Part shown: in pieces, positions 8,508-17,333 of the stretch
How positions within the stretch are numbered: the first letter of the stretch is position 1
Layout of the letters: the number at the start of each line of letters is the position of its first letter
Source of the DNA: a virus
DNA length: 22,907 nt
Virus record (IMG/VR): IMGVR_UViG_3300025083_000246
Location: 1 to 22,907 of that record
Direction: 5' to 3' (one strand)
Notes under the pieces: model-generated
What the model saw: the letters and a program-made list of their open reading frames with translations, nothing else
The model's database searches: none
Told to the model about the DNA's origin: nothing
Program-made: the position numbers and the translations under genes

Positions 8508-11500
8508 TGTTTGATGCATCAAAGGTAGTAATGCCGCAACTAGAAGCGGACGTTGGCTTAATAGCTGAAAGAGACAAGGCATCATTTACTGAAACCCTTG
8601 GCGCTTTAATAGGTCAGTATGAGCCTGTTGTTACAAACTTTGTAGATTCTTTTGATCGTGAGATGCTTCAAGAAGACCCTGACTTTGATGTAGCTAAGGG
8701 GGTTTTTGATTTACCAGAAGAGTATCACGAGTATAGCTCTGCGCTTCTCTACGCAAAGAACGATCAGCACCTAAACTATCTGGTTAATCGTGTTGATGGG
8801 ATGATCGAGCGCAGACAAACAATACAAAACTCTACGGTCGGCAATGTATTGCTGGCTTCTTTCTTTGACCCAATCAATCTTATTTCTCTGCCTATTGGTG
8901 TGACCACTGGCGTTGCTAAAAGCGCATTGCGTACTGGCGTTGCAACATCAGCTATTGTTGCCGGTCAAGAAGCCCTGTTTGCTACTACAGATCCAACAAA
9001 AACATTGGGTGAAGCTGCTATTGGTATTGGTACTGCTGGTATTGCTGGTGGAGCTTTAGGTGCTATTGGCGGGTTTGTTAAAGGTAAGTTCTCTGGCGAT
9101 GTTGTGACCAAGGTTGCAAATGATATTGACGATGAGGTGGAGGCAATGAGTGGCCCTGCTGATCCTACACTTGCTGAGAACTGGTGGACAGATAGTTGGA
9201 TGTTTAGGCTTGCCACGTCACCCTTTAAAAAGAACATGACAAACAAAAAAGCCCCAATCACTGTTAAACAATTTCACTATGGTATCTCTGGTGATAACGG
9301 GATGCTAACCAAAGCGCATCAGAATGGCAAAACATTAGGGCGCAGCGTAAACTTAGACAAAGCAAACTATCAGGCTGAAATGCACCAGCTATACAATGAT
9401 ATGTTCACTGTCTTTGCTAGAGCAGATAACAAAGGCGTTACTAAGATATTTGATTATGCTTTTGATGGGGTAAAGCCTCGTCAAAAAGATATGATGAAGT
9501 TCTTTGATATTGCTTCTCGTAAAAGAATTACCAAAGCAGAGCCAGCAAACGCATATGAAGCTGAGATGATTAGCTTGCTAGATAAGTTTTATGGCAAATG
9601 GGAAACCCGCCTAACTGAAACTGGCTTAATGGGTACAAGGACTTTCTATGAAAAGCAGCAGGAGTTCTGGGGTAAGATTATTGCTAGGCGTGAGGATGGG
9701 TTAAAAAGTTTAGAGCGCCGTAATGGTGTTACCAAAATAAACAATAAGCTTACAGATTATGGAAAGAAAATAGCTGAGTTTAAAAACAAGATTGCTGAAT
9801 ACAAGGCTCACCTAGATGAAGTGAATGAAACCGTTGAGTTCTTAAAGGGACAGGATGGAATGAAGCCACCCAATGAGGATGTGTTCTTTCCTCGTTATTG
9901 GAATGCTGATGCTATCACAAGGAACAGGGACAAGCTCGTTGCAATATTAGCTGACTGGTACAAGAAGAATCCTCAGACAATCATGTTTACACCTGAGAGT
10001 CCCATCACAAGAGTAGACCTTGATACTAGTCCTGAAGCTATTCTGCGCAGAGCTAATGAAACTGTAGATAAGATTATAAAGACTGATGATGAGGGTGCAT
10101 TTGAGAACGCCTTCTTTGGCTACGGAAAGTCTAAGCACTTCATGCATCGCGCTCTGGATATACCTAATGAGTTGGTCCTAGACTTTATTCATACTAATCC
10201 ATTTGAAGTTTCCATGCAGTACAATGCGCGTGTTGCTCCACGCTATGCATTTGCCAAGAAGTTTGATGGGCGCAGCTTTGATGAAATGCTTGATGAGCAA
10301 GTGTTTGATATGATGTTAAACACAAAGATGGATCTTGATGAAATCAATGAGGTCGCAGCTAATATCCGGACTGACTATGATCGGGTAATGAATGCAACAC
10401 TTCGCAAGCCTCACACCTTTTCACAGAAAGCTGTTCAGCGTCTTCGTGAGGTTGCTTCACTAAACTATCTTGGGTCTGCTGGTATTGCTTCTATTTCTGA
10501 GTTCGGCCGCATCATGGCAGAGCATGGTGTTGGTAAAACAATGAAGGGCTTGATTGCTAGGCATACAGATCAGAAGGTAAAGCTGTCAGTCAAGGAGGCT
10601 GCTAAAGCTGGTGAGGCTCTCGAGGGAATGTTCTTGAGCGCTGGTATGCGTTTCTCTGACGATCTGGCTTCTAACCCATTGTATCACAATCTGTGGGAAA
10701 GAGGCGTTGATGCGTTCTACATTCTCAATGGCTTGACCCCGATTACAAAGTATCTCAAGGAACTAGATGCTGTTGTAAGGCAGGATCACATTATAGATAT
10801 TGCAAAGCGTAAGCTTGATGGTGATGAGGTAGCGCAGTCTGAGCTAGAGTATGTTCGTCGCTATGACCTAGACGATAAGACATTAGATACTATTGCAAAG
10901 GCTAATTGGGAGCGCAGTGACAGTGGTCTTATCTATGCAAATACAGATGCATGGCAGAGCACATCACAAATAGCAGCAAAGGAAAAGCTTCAAACTGCAA
11001 TGAGCAGCGGGATTCTTAACACTATTATGACCGCTACACCGGCAGATAAGCCAAGGCTTATGGATGGCGTTGCTCTTGTTCCAATGAGTATAGCTAGAAA
11101 TATTCCGGGCCTTACACCTGATCCAAAGTACAAAGGCTATGCGCGAATTGAATCACCGCTTCTTGGCTTACCGCTTCAGTTCTATTCGTTTACCTTGGCT
11201 GCGGTGAACAAAACAACGACCGCCTATACAACGGGTCAAATGAAGTCTCCTTTATTTGGAACCATGTGGATGATGGGCATGGCTTACTTTGCGCTTGAGT
11301 TAAAGTCTCGCACCACCAAAGGCGGTGAACGTGCTTGGGATGACACTGCTATGTCGGACAAGTTGATTAGAGCCTTTGATTATTCGGGCGCTGCTGGGTT
11401 GTACTCAGATATGTTCTACACTTCGATGCATACTTCTATGGCATTGACTGGCAAGAACTACATGGAGGGTATTGTTAGCCCCAAGTTCCCTGAAGAGAAA

Positions 11501-11734
11501 AGTTATGTCGGTGCATTTACTGGCTTAGCTGGTGCTGGCCCTAGTATTGCTGCTGATTATGCTGCTGCAATGAATGAAATGCTTACTGGTGATTTAGGAG
11601 AAGGTACTAAGGATTTGGTTAGGAAGCTGCCCTACACTAAGCTTTGGTTTTTGTCTCAGCTAACCAATGAGTTCTCTTCTGCTTTAGGCAATAGCCTTGA
11701 TGATGATCGGATTGAGGGCTTTAGGCGATACTAA
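8507..11734 (+). CDS. Large internal virion protein, T7 gp16-like, with hydrophobic region
   Basis: The 1075-residue product has a strongly hydrophobic Ala/Gly-rich region at about residues 112-192 (VLLASFFDPINLISLPIGV ... AAIGIGTAGIAGGALGAIGG), able to form membrane-inserting helices. A charged coiled-coil stretch lies near residues 420-448 (KKIAEFKNKIAEYKAHLDEV). The long helical remainder ends with conserved-looking aromatic blocks such as 'SPLLGLPLQFYSFTLAAVNK'. T7 gp16 spans the inner membrane during ejection, and this protein is the natural counterpart. Unlike T7 gp16 I see no N-terminal soluble lytic transglycosylase signature, so any peptidoglycan-cutting activity in the virion must be absent or elsewhere. 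It begins by TAATG overlap and is the last gene before a 56-base hairpin gap. Confidence 0.7.
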   Translation: MFDASKVVMPQLEADVGLIAERDKASFTETLGALIGQYEPVVTNFVDSFDREMLQEDPDFDVAKGVFDLPEEYHEYSSALLYAKNDQHLNYLVNRVDGMIERRQTIQNSTVGNVLLASFFDPINLISLPIGVTTGVAKSALRTGVATSAIVAGQEALFATTDPTKTLGEAAIGIGTAGIAGGALGAIGGFVKGKFSGDVVTKVANDIDDEVEAMSGPADPTLAENWWTDSWMFRLATSPFKKNMTNKKAPITVKQFHYGISGDNGMLTKAHQNGKTLGRSVNLDKANYQAEMHQLYNDMFTVFARADNKGVTKIFDYAFDGVKPRQKDMMKFFDIASRKRITKAEPANAYEAEMISLLDKFYGKWETRLTETGLMGTRTFYEKQQEFWGKIIARREDGLKSLERRNGVTKINNKLTDYGKKIAEFKNKIAEYKAHLDEVNETVEFLKGQDGMKPPNEDVFFPRYWNADAITRNRDKLVAILADWYKKNPQTIMFTPESPITRVDLDTSPEAILRRANETVDKIIKTDDEGAFENAFFGYGKSKHFMHRALDIPNELVLDFIHTNPFEVSMQYNARVAPRYAFAKKFDGRSFDEMLDEQVFDMMLNTKMDLDEINEVAANIRTDYDRVMNATLRKPHTFSQKAVQRLREVASLNYLGSAGIASISEFGRIMAEHGVGKTMKGLIARHTDQKVKLSVKEAAKAGEALEGMFLSAGMRFSDDLASNPLYHNLWERGVDAFYILNGLTPITKYLKELDAVVRQDHIIDIAKRKLDGDEVAQSELEYVRRYDLDDKTLDTIAKANWERSDSGLIYANTDAWQSTSQIAAKEKLQTAMSSGILNTIMTATPADKPRLMDGVALVPMSIARNIPGLTPDPKYKGYARIESPLLGLPLQFYSFTLAAVNKTTTAYTTGQMKSPLFGTMWMMGMAYFALELKSRTTKGGERAWDDTAMSDKLIRAFDYSGAAGLYSDMFYTSMHTSMALTGKNYMEGIVSPKFPEEKSYVGAFTGLAGAGPSIAADYAAAMNEMLTGDLGEGTKDLVRKLPYTKLWFLSQLTNEFSSALGNSLDDDRIEGFRRY

Positions 11735-11743
11735 TTGTGCGTT

Positions 11744-11788
11744 GTGATTCCCCCCTTTGATTGTTATTCGAATAAAAAAGGGGATCAC
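11744..11788 (+). promoter_or_regulatory. Hairpin enclosing the tail-fibre ribosome-binding site
   Basis: GTGAT (11744-11748) pairs with ATCAC (11784-11788); after a one-base bulge CCCC pairs with GGGG (11780-11783), and the CTTT/AAA tract can extend the stem. The loop side contains a perfect 12-base palindrome TTATTCGAATAA at 11764-11775. The fibre gene's only good Shine-Dalgarno (AAGGGG, ending 11783) sits in the 3' arm, 7 bases before the ATG at 11791. The structure could hold fibre translation down, serve as an RNase III-type processing site, or weakly terminate transcription. Confidence 0.6.
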
Positions 11789-11790
11789 GG

Positions 11791-14253
11791 ATGACAATTA
11801 ACCTATCAGACAACTCTCCTCGCGTATCCTATAGTGTTGCTGCGGGGGTTACTCAGACATCATTTACTGTTTCGTTTGAGTTCTTTGATAATGATGACTT
11901 AAATGTGTATGTTGATGGTGTTCTGAAAACGCTAACAACAGATTACTCTGTGTCTGGTGGTGATGGATCTACTGGGACAATCACAATGTCTGTTACTGGA
12001 GCCTCTGGTGGCTCTACAGTGGTTATTACACGCGACATAGACTTAGACCGCACGACTGATTTCCCCTCTTCTGGCCCCTTTAATATCGCCTCTCTTAACA
12101 CAGAGCTTGATCGCTTTGTTGCTATTGCTGCTGACCTTAAAGATCAATCTGATCGAGCGTTGCAGCTTACAGATTATGACTCTGCCGTTGGCTTGACCCT
12201 ACCAGAAGTTGATGATCGCAAGGGTAAGACGTTAGCATTTAATTCAAGCACTGGTGCTGTTGAAGCTGGCCCTACTATTTCTGATGTCCAATCTGTTTCT
12301 GACGCTGCCGCTGATATTCAAACATTAGCACATATTGAGGATGGGACTGACGCTACCGATGCGATTCAAACTGTTGCTGGGATTGCATCTGATGTGCCCA
12401 CAGTTGCGGGTATAAGCTCAAACGTCACAACGGTAGCTGGCATATCTTCTGATGTAACTGCGGTTGCTGGCGATGCAACTGACATCTCAACTGTTGCTGG
12501 TATATCTACAGAAATAGGAAGGTTAGGCACTGCCGATGCGGTGTCAGATTTAAATACCCTTGGCACTGCTGATGTCGTAGCTGACATGAATACATTGGGC
12601 ACTGCGTTAAACGTAACAAATATGAACACAGTTGCTAGTTCAATTACAAACGTGAATACAGTTGCAACAAATATATCTGATATAAATAATTTTTCAGATG
12701 TTTATCGTGTTGATAGCTCAGACCCAACGACAGACTTAGACGAAGGTGATTTAGCCTACAATACTACATCAAACAATTTAAAGTATTACAACGGCACAAA
12801 CTGGGTTTCTATTGAGGCAGCTGGCAGCACAGTTCTTGTAAGTAATGATGGCACTACGCTTACAACAGCAGCATCACTATTAAACTTTACTGGCACTGGG
12901 GTTGTTGCATCAGGCACTGGCGCAATTAAAGATATTACCATTACAAATACCGAATATCCCCTTTCTGACTTTGCAAATAATGGCCTTATGTCATCAACTG
13001 ACAATCAAAAGCTGTATTATATTGAAGAGCTTGCTGAGGAAAATGTTCCATCTTTTAGAACAATTCAAGTTTCTGGTGAAACAGATGTAGTAGCTGGTAA
13101 TAAAGAAGATACTCTTACTTTTGAAGCTGGAACACATACTCAAATTTATACAAGTGCAGCAAACAAAAGGGTATCAATCAGATCAACACTTGTTGACGCA
13201 ACAACAAGCGTTGCTGGTCTTATGTCAGCAAGCGATAAAACCAAAATAAATGGCATTGATGCAAGCGCTAATAATTATTCCTTACCAACTGCATCGGCTA
13301 GCGTTTTAGGTGGAATTAAAATTGGTGCTGGTCTTTCGATTGATGGTTCTGGTGTTGTAACTTCTTCTGGTTCTGGTGGCCTTAGCAATGTTGTGGATGA
13401 TACTACGCCTCAACTAGGTGGTAATCTTGATGTAAATGGTAATGACATTGTCTCAACGTCTAATGGTGCAATTGATTTAGATCCAAATGGCTCAGGCAAG
13501 GTTACATTTAAAGGGAATGCCACACGAGGTGCTGGTCAGTTTGTTTTAAACTGTGAGCAAAACTCACACGGGATTACAATCAGGGGCCCAGCGCATAGTG
13601 CGGGTGCAAGCTATACGCTTACGCTCCCAGACAACGATGGATCTAGCGGCCAAAGTTTAATTACGGATGGCTCTGGGAATACATCTTGGTCAACTATAAG
13701 TGGCGGTGGCGGCGGTGGTGCTGACCTTTATGCTGCTAATGAAAGCTCACCTACAGCCCAGCCGAGTGCAACTGGCGCTAATGCTGTAGCGATTGGAGAC
13801 AGCTCATTAGCTGCTTTAGTCGGCAAGCTTGCCTATGCGAGTGGTCAATTTGCTGCATCTGGTGATGCACAGGGCGGTCAGTTTATTCTTCGTGCAGATA
13901 CTACAGACGCAACTGCAACAGTTCTTACAGCAAACAACAGTACAGCGGGAAGCGCCAACCAAATTGTAGCAGCCTCTGATACAGCTATCACCTTTGATGG
14001 CACTATCACTGCCATGCAAAACGGCGCACAAGCTTATGCATCATGGAAGATCGAAGGGTTGATAGTGAATGACGGCGGTACAACCACATTGGTTAATTCT
14101 GCAACCACAGTAATCTCAAATGCAGATAGCTGGGGAATGGCTCTCTCCACTGATAACACCAATAACGCGCTTGCCATTACATGCACTGGTGAAGCTGCGC
14201 ATAACATACGTTGGGTGGCTAACATTAGAACCACTGAATGTACGTTTTCATAA
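11791..14253 (+). CDS. Tail fibre protein with T7 gp17-like N-terminus
   Basis: The 820-residue protein opens with the tail-attachment domain (about residues 1-130: 'RVSYSVAAGVTQTSFTVSFEFFDNDDLNVYVDGVLKT...DYSVSGGDGSTGTITMS...VVITRDIDLDRTTDF...LNTELDRFVAIAADLKDQSDRAL'), the pattern of the T7 tail-fibre N-terminal family. Residues about 165-305 are a shaft of short repeats (VAGISSDV-, LGTADAV-, MNTVASSI-type units). Next come recognisable fibre modules: 'GDLAYNTTSNNLKYYNGTNWV', 'LMSASDKTKINGIDASANNYSLP...VLGGIKIGAGLSIDGSGVV' and 'VVDDTTPQLGGNLDVNGNDI'. A poly-Gly hinge lies near residues 637-642. The C-terminal domain has 'ATGANAVAIGDSSLA', resembling YadA-like beta-roll repeats. The protein should attach to the nozzle as a trimer and bind the host surface or scaffold further LamG receptor-binding proteins encoded downstream. 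Ribosome site lies inside a hairpin. Confidence 0.8.
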   Translation: MTINLSDNSPRVSYSVAAGVTQTSFTVSFEFFDNDDLNVYVDGVLKTLTTDYSVSGGDGSTGTITMSVTGASGGSTVVITRDIDLDRTTDFPSSGPFNIASLNTELDRFVAIAADLKDQSDRALQLTDYDSAVGLTLPEVDDRKGKTLAFNSSTGAVEAGPTISDVQSVSDAAADIQTLAHIEDGTDATDAIQTVAGIASDVPTVAGISSNVTTVAGISSDVTAVAGDATDISTVAGISTEIGRLGTADAVSDLNTLGTADVVADMNTLGTALNVTNMNTVASSITNVNTVATNISDINNFSDVYRVDSSDPTTDLDEGDLAYNTTSNNLKYYNGTNWVSIEAAGSTVLVSNDGTTLTTAASLLNFTGTGVVASGTGAIKDITITNTEYPLSDFANNGLMSSTDNQKLYYIEELAEENVPSFRTIQVSGETDVVAGNKEDTLTFEAGTHTQIYTSAANKRVSIRSTLVDATTSVAGLMSASDKTKINGIDASANNYSLPTASASVLGGIKIGAGLSIDGSGVVTSSGSGGLSNVVDDTTPQLGGNLDVNGNDIVSTSNGAIDLDPNGSGKVTFKGNATRGAGQFVLNCEQNSHGITIRGPAHSAGASYTLTLPDNDGSSGQSLITDGSGNTSWSTISGGGGGGADLYAANESSPTAQPSATGANAVAIGDSSLAALVGKLAYASGQFAASGDAQGGQFILRADTTDATATVLTANNSTAGSANQIVAASDTAITFDGTITAMQNGAQAYASWKIEGLIVNDGGTTTLVNSATTVISNADSWGMALSTDNTNNALAITCTGEAAHNIRWVANIRTTECTFS

Positions 14254-14263
14254 GGAGTAATCA

Positions 14264-15289
14264 ATGGCACTTGTCATAGACTATTCAACTGGGTTCTTCG
14301 AGGCCACACCTTCGGGTGAGGGTGTTGGTACAGATCCTGCAACCATAGGTGATCCCAGCTTTGGTGATGTAAGTTTGCTGCTTCATGGAAATGGCGCAAG
14401 CGGTAGTACGACATTTACAGATAGTTCATCTAACGCTGTTGTTGTTACAGCAAATGGAAATGCACAGATAGACACAGCGATTAAGAAGTTTGGAACAGGG
14501 TCTATTCAATTTGATGGGACTAATGATTATCTTTCGGCAGGAACGTCTCTTGGTAATTTTGGGACTGGCGACTTTACAATAGAAATGTGGGTTTACCCGA
14601 CTAATTCTAGTTACTACAGAGGTTTATTTAGCAAAACTACTTACACAGGCAGCGCTTCACCTCCCTCAATTTCTGCATACATGAATAATACTGCTCTTCT
14701 TGTTGGAGTTAATTCCGGCTCTGCTACAGGCTCATGGAATACTTGTTCTGCATTACCTGCTTTAAATCAATGGAGCCATATAGCAATTTGCAGATCAGGC
14801 ACTAACCTTCGTTGTTTTTTAAATGGTACATCTATTTTAAATGTAACAAATAATGCGGATGTAGATAACTCAGACACACTAAGGATTGGATATTGGCGCA
14901 ATTCGAGTGAACACTTTGAGGGCTACATGGATGATATACGGTTTAGCGGCACTGCCAGATACACCAGCACATTCACACCACCTACCGCTGCCTTCTTAGA
15001 CAATGGCCCAACGCTTGACCTTTCATCAGGTAACGTCTTCAGCCACGCCCCGTCTGCTAACGTAGCTTACGCCTTCACCAACCCGCCAAGCTCTGGCACC
15101 TCATACGACTTCACGCTTAAAGTCACGCCATCTGCCACGGTGACAATCACATGGCCCTCTTCTGTAGAATGGCCCTCTGGCACAGCACCCGCAGCCCCTG
15201 CCTCTGGAGAGACCGACGTATATACGTTCTTCACGACTGATGGTGGGTCTACTTATTACGGTAATCAAGTAGGGGATGCTGTGTCATGA
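14264..15289 (+). CDS. LamG/concanavalin-like tail protein, tandem paralogue 1
   Basis: The 341-residue product has three parts. A short N-terminal tag (MALVIDYSTGFFEATPSG) comes first. A LamG/concanavalin-like beta-sandwich follows, about residues 36-240: it starts 'DVSLLLHGNGASGSTTFTDSSSNAVVVTANGNAQIDT', then 'KKFGTGSIQFDGTNDYLS', 'FTIEMWVYP', 'WSHIAICRSGTNLRCFLNG' and 'GYMDDIRFSGTARYTSTFTPPTAAF'. A C-terminal module (about 245-341) has 'LDLSSGNVFSHAPSANVAYAF' and 'VTPSATVTITWPSSVEWPSGTAP'. LamG domains bind carbohydrates or proteins, so a receptor-binding or virion-decorating role is likely. An AGGAG ribosome site precedes the start. Ends in an ATGA overlap with paralogue 2. There is no catalytic motif. 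Confidence 0.75.
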   Translation: MALVIDYSTGFFEATPSGEGVGTDPATIGDPSFGDVSLLLHGNGASGSTTFTDSSSNAVVVTANGNAQIDTAIKKFGTGSIQFDGTNDYLSAGTSLGNFGTGDFTIEMWVYPTNSSYYRGLFSKTTYTGSASPPSISAYMNNTALLVGVNSGSATGSWNTCSALPALNQWSHIAICRSGTNLRCFLNGTSILNVTNNADVDNSDTLRIGYWRNSSEHFEGYMDDIRFSGTARYTSTFTPPTAAFLDNGPTLDLSSGNVFSHAPSANVAYAFTNPPSSGTSYDFTLKVTPSATVTITWPSSVEWPSGTAPAAPASGETDVYTFFTTDGGSTYYGNQVGDAVS

Positions 15290-16329
15290 GCGTAGTCTTA
15301 GATTATACAGGCGGTGTATTTGCTGCAAAGCCTACTGGTGGCAGCTTGGGTACTGACCCAGCAAGCATAGGTGATACTAACTTTGCTGATGTGTCTTTGC
15401 TTCTGCATGGTGATGGCACAAGCGGTAGTACGACTATTACGGATAGTTCATCTAACGCTGTTGCTGTTACTGCCAATGGAAATGCTCAGATTGATACGGC
15501 TATTAAGAAGTTTGGGTCTGGGTCTATAGAGTTTGATGGCACGGGTGATTACTTAACTTTAGGGTCAGGTACTCCTAATTATCCAAACTTTGGCACGGGG
15601 CCATTCACAATTGAAATGTGGATATACAACACAACATCTGGCTCACAAGCTCTATTCAATACACATCGTGCAGGTGTTTCTAGTGGAATGTATTTCAGTA
15701 TTAATACTAACAATGCTTTAATTCACGGTAGTTTTGGAAATGGTGATAATGGCAATAATATTACCGCTAACAATGTTATCTCCCTAAACACTTGGCATCA
15801 TATCGCACTTTGTCGTGAGGGAACTGGAACAAACCAAACTAAAATATTTGTCGATGGCACGGCTGTATTGACGTACACTGATGCAAGTAATTACGCATCG
15901 TACACTTACGGTCCGTATTTAGCTTCATATGACGCTGGGGGAACCACGGCTGAATACATTGGTTATGTAGACGAGTTTCGAATTTCTACTGTCGCCAGAT
16001 ACACTAGTAACTTCACCGCACCCACAGCCGCATTCAGCAATACCGGCCCAACGTTAGACCTTTCGTCTGGCAACACGTTTGTTCACGCACCGTCTGCTAA
16101 TGTGGCATATGAATTTGCTAATCCACCAGCCAGTGGAACAGCTATTGATTTCACACTGAAGGTTACGCCGTCTGCCACAGTGACAATCACTTGGCCTTCG
16201 TCTGTAAAATGGGCTGGCGGTACAGCACCATCAGCACCATCGTCTGGCGAGGCTGATGCGTTTACTTTTTACAGCACAGACGGCGGCAGCACATACTACG
16301 GCTTCCACGCAGGAGATGCATATTCATGA
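15286..16329 (+). CDS. LamG/concanavalin-like tail protein, tandem paralogue 2
   Basis: The 347-residue product repeats the layout of the preceding gene: N-terminal tag MSVVLDYTGGVFAAKPTG, a LamG core beginning 'DVSLLLHGDGTSGSTTITDSSSNAVAVTANGNAQIDT' and ending 'GYVDEFRISTVARYTSNFTAPTAAF', and the C-terminal module 'LDLSSGNTFVHAPSANVAYEF...VTPSATVTITWPSSVKWAGGTAP'. At DNA level a 22-base stretch at 15442-15463 is identical to 14420-14441, so the two genes share recent ancestry or exchange sequence. The middle of the LamG core, the likely ligand-facing part, is clearly different. It overlaps both neighbours by ATGA, implying translational coupling. Likely a receptor-binding or decoration protein; no activity is visible. 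Confidence 0.75.
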   Translation: MSVVLDYTGGVFAAKPTGGSLGTDPASIGDTNFADVSLLLHGDGTSGSTTITDSSSNAVAVTANGNAQIDTAIKKFGSGSIEFDGTGDYLTLGSGTPNYPNFGTGPFTIEMWIYNTTSGSQALFNTHRAGVSSGMYFSINTNNALIHGSFGNGDNGNNITANNVISLNTWHHIALCREGTGTNQTKIFVDGTAVLTYTDASNYASYTYGPYLASYDAGGTTAEYIGYVDEFRISTVARYTSNFTAPTAAFSNTGPTLDLSSGNTFVHAPSANVAYEFANPPASGTAIDFTLKVTPSATVTITWPSSVKWAGGTAPSAPSSGEADAFTFYSTDGGSTYYGFHAGDAYS

Positions 16330-17333
16330 GCGTTTTATTAGATTATAGCTCTGGTGCTTTTGCAGCCAATCAAGCGCAGGGTGTTGGGGCAGTCACGGCT
16401 AATGATGCTAGTTTTGCTGATGTAAGTTTGCTTCTGCATGGAGATGGCACAAGTGGAAGCACTACGATTACTGACAGTAGCTCTAACTCAGTATCTTTAA
16501 CTGTTACCGGTAATACGCAAATTGATACAGCGGTTAAGAAATTTGGAACTGGCTCTATACAATTTGATGGTTCAGGTGATCAATTATCCTTTACTAACAC
16601 TGGCTTTGGAACTGGTGACTTTACATATGAAGCGTGGGTTTATCCCGAAAGCCAAACGCAACGATTTCCAACCTGTTTTAGAGTTGTAAACGATGCTTTG
16701 ACAGCGAATAAAGTTACAGTCCAGTACGATCATGAGATTGCAGCAGATAAGTTTAGGTTTAATGTTGGTACCGATCTTATTTTAAGCGCTACAAAAACTG
16801 CCAACCAATGGTATCATATTGCCGTAGTTAGATCAGGTACAACTTTAACTTTTTATTTAGACGGTGTTTCTGTAGGCACTCACAGCTATTCTTACAACGT
16901 GCCTTCAAACACTGTTTTTATAGGCGGTGATGTTGCGGCTTCTTCCGATACGCCATTTAAAGGTTTTATCGACGAGCTTCGCATTACCAAAGGTGTGGCC
17001 CGTTACACATCTAACTTCACGCCGCCTACCGCTGCTTTCTTAAACTCTGGCCCTACATTGGATCTTTCCAGCGGCACCTACTTCAGCTACACCCCATCAG
17101 CCAACACCACGTTTGCATTCAGCAATGCACCAGCATCTGGCACGGCGGCTGGCTTTGCTTTGGCGGTTACTCCAAGCGCCACAGTTGCGCTAACTTATCC
17201 TTCATCAGTAGAGTGGCCCAGCGGCACAGCCCCAGATGCACCGGCTAGCGGTGAGACAGATGTGCTTGTTTTTCTGACCGACGATGGCGGTACGTCTTAT
17301 CAAGGTTTCCAAGCAGGAGATGCAATGTCATGA
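16326..17333 (+). CDS. LamG/concanavalin-like tail protein, tandem paralogue 3
   Basis: The 335-residue product has tag MSVLLDYSSGAFAANQAQG and a LamG core starting 'DVSLLLHGDGTSGSTTITDSSSNSVSLTVTGNTQIDT'. Inside the core are 'FTYEAWVYPES', 'WYHIAVVRSGTTLTFYLDGVSVG' and 'GFIDELRITKGVARYTSNFTPPTAAF'. The C-terminal module 'LDLSSGTYFSYTPSANTTFAF...VTPSATVALTYPSSVEWPSGTAP' matches the other two copies but is the most diverged of the three. It is ATGA-coupled on both sides. Same inferred role as the two preceding genes: virion surface protein with a sugar- or protein-binding fold. Confidence 0.75.
   Translation: MSVLLDYSSGAFAANQAQGVGAVTANDASFADVSLLLHGDGTSGSTTITDSSSNSVSLTVTGNTQIDTAVKKFGTGSIQFDGSGDQLSFTNTGFGTGDFTYEAWVYPESQTQRFPTCFRVVNDALTANKVTVQYDHEIAADKFRFNVGTDLILSATKTANQWYHIAVVRSGTTLTFYLDGVSVGTHSYSYNVPSNTVFIGGDVAASSDTPFKGFIDELRITKGVARYTSNFTPPTAAFLNSGPTLDLSSGTYFSYTPSANTTFAFSNAPASGTAAGFALAVTPSATVALTYPSSVEWPSGTAPDAPASGETDVLVFLTDDGGTSYQGFQAGDAMS

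Noticed and set aside
12366-12629. Long open minus-strand frame opposite the fibre repeats
   Set aside because: It is a shadow of the repetitive VAGI/LGTA coding sequence, with no ribosome site and low-complexity product.
14264-17333. Diversity-generating retroelement targeting the LamG cores
   Set aside because: No reverse transcriptase gene or short template/variable repeat pair with adenine-specific changes is visible; divergence among copies covers all base types.
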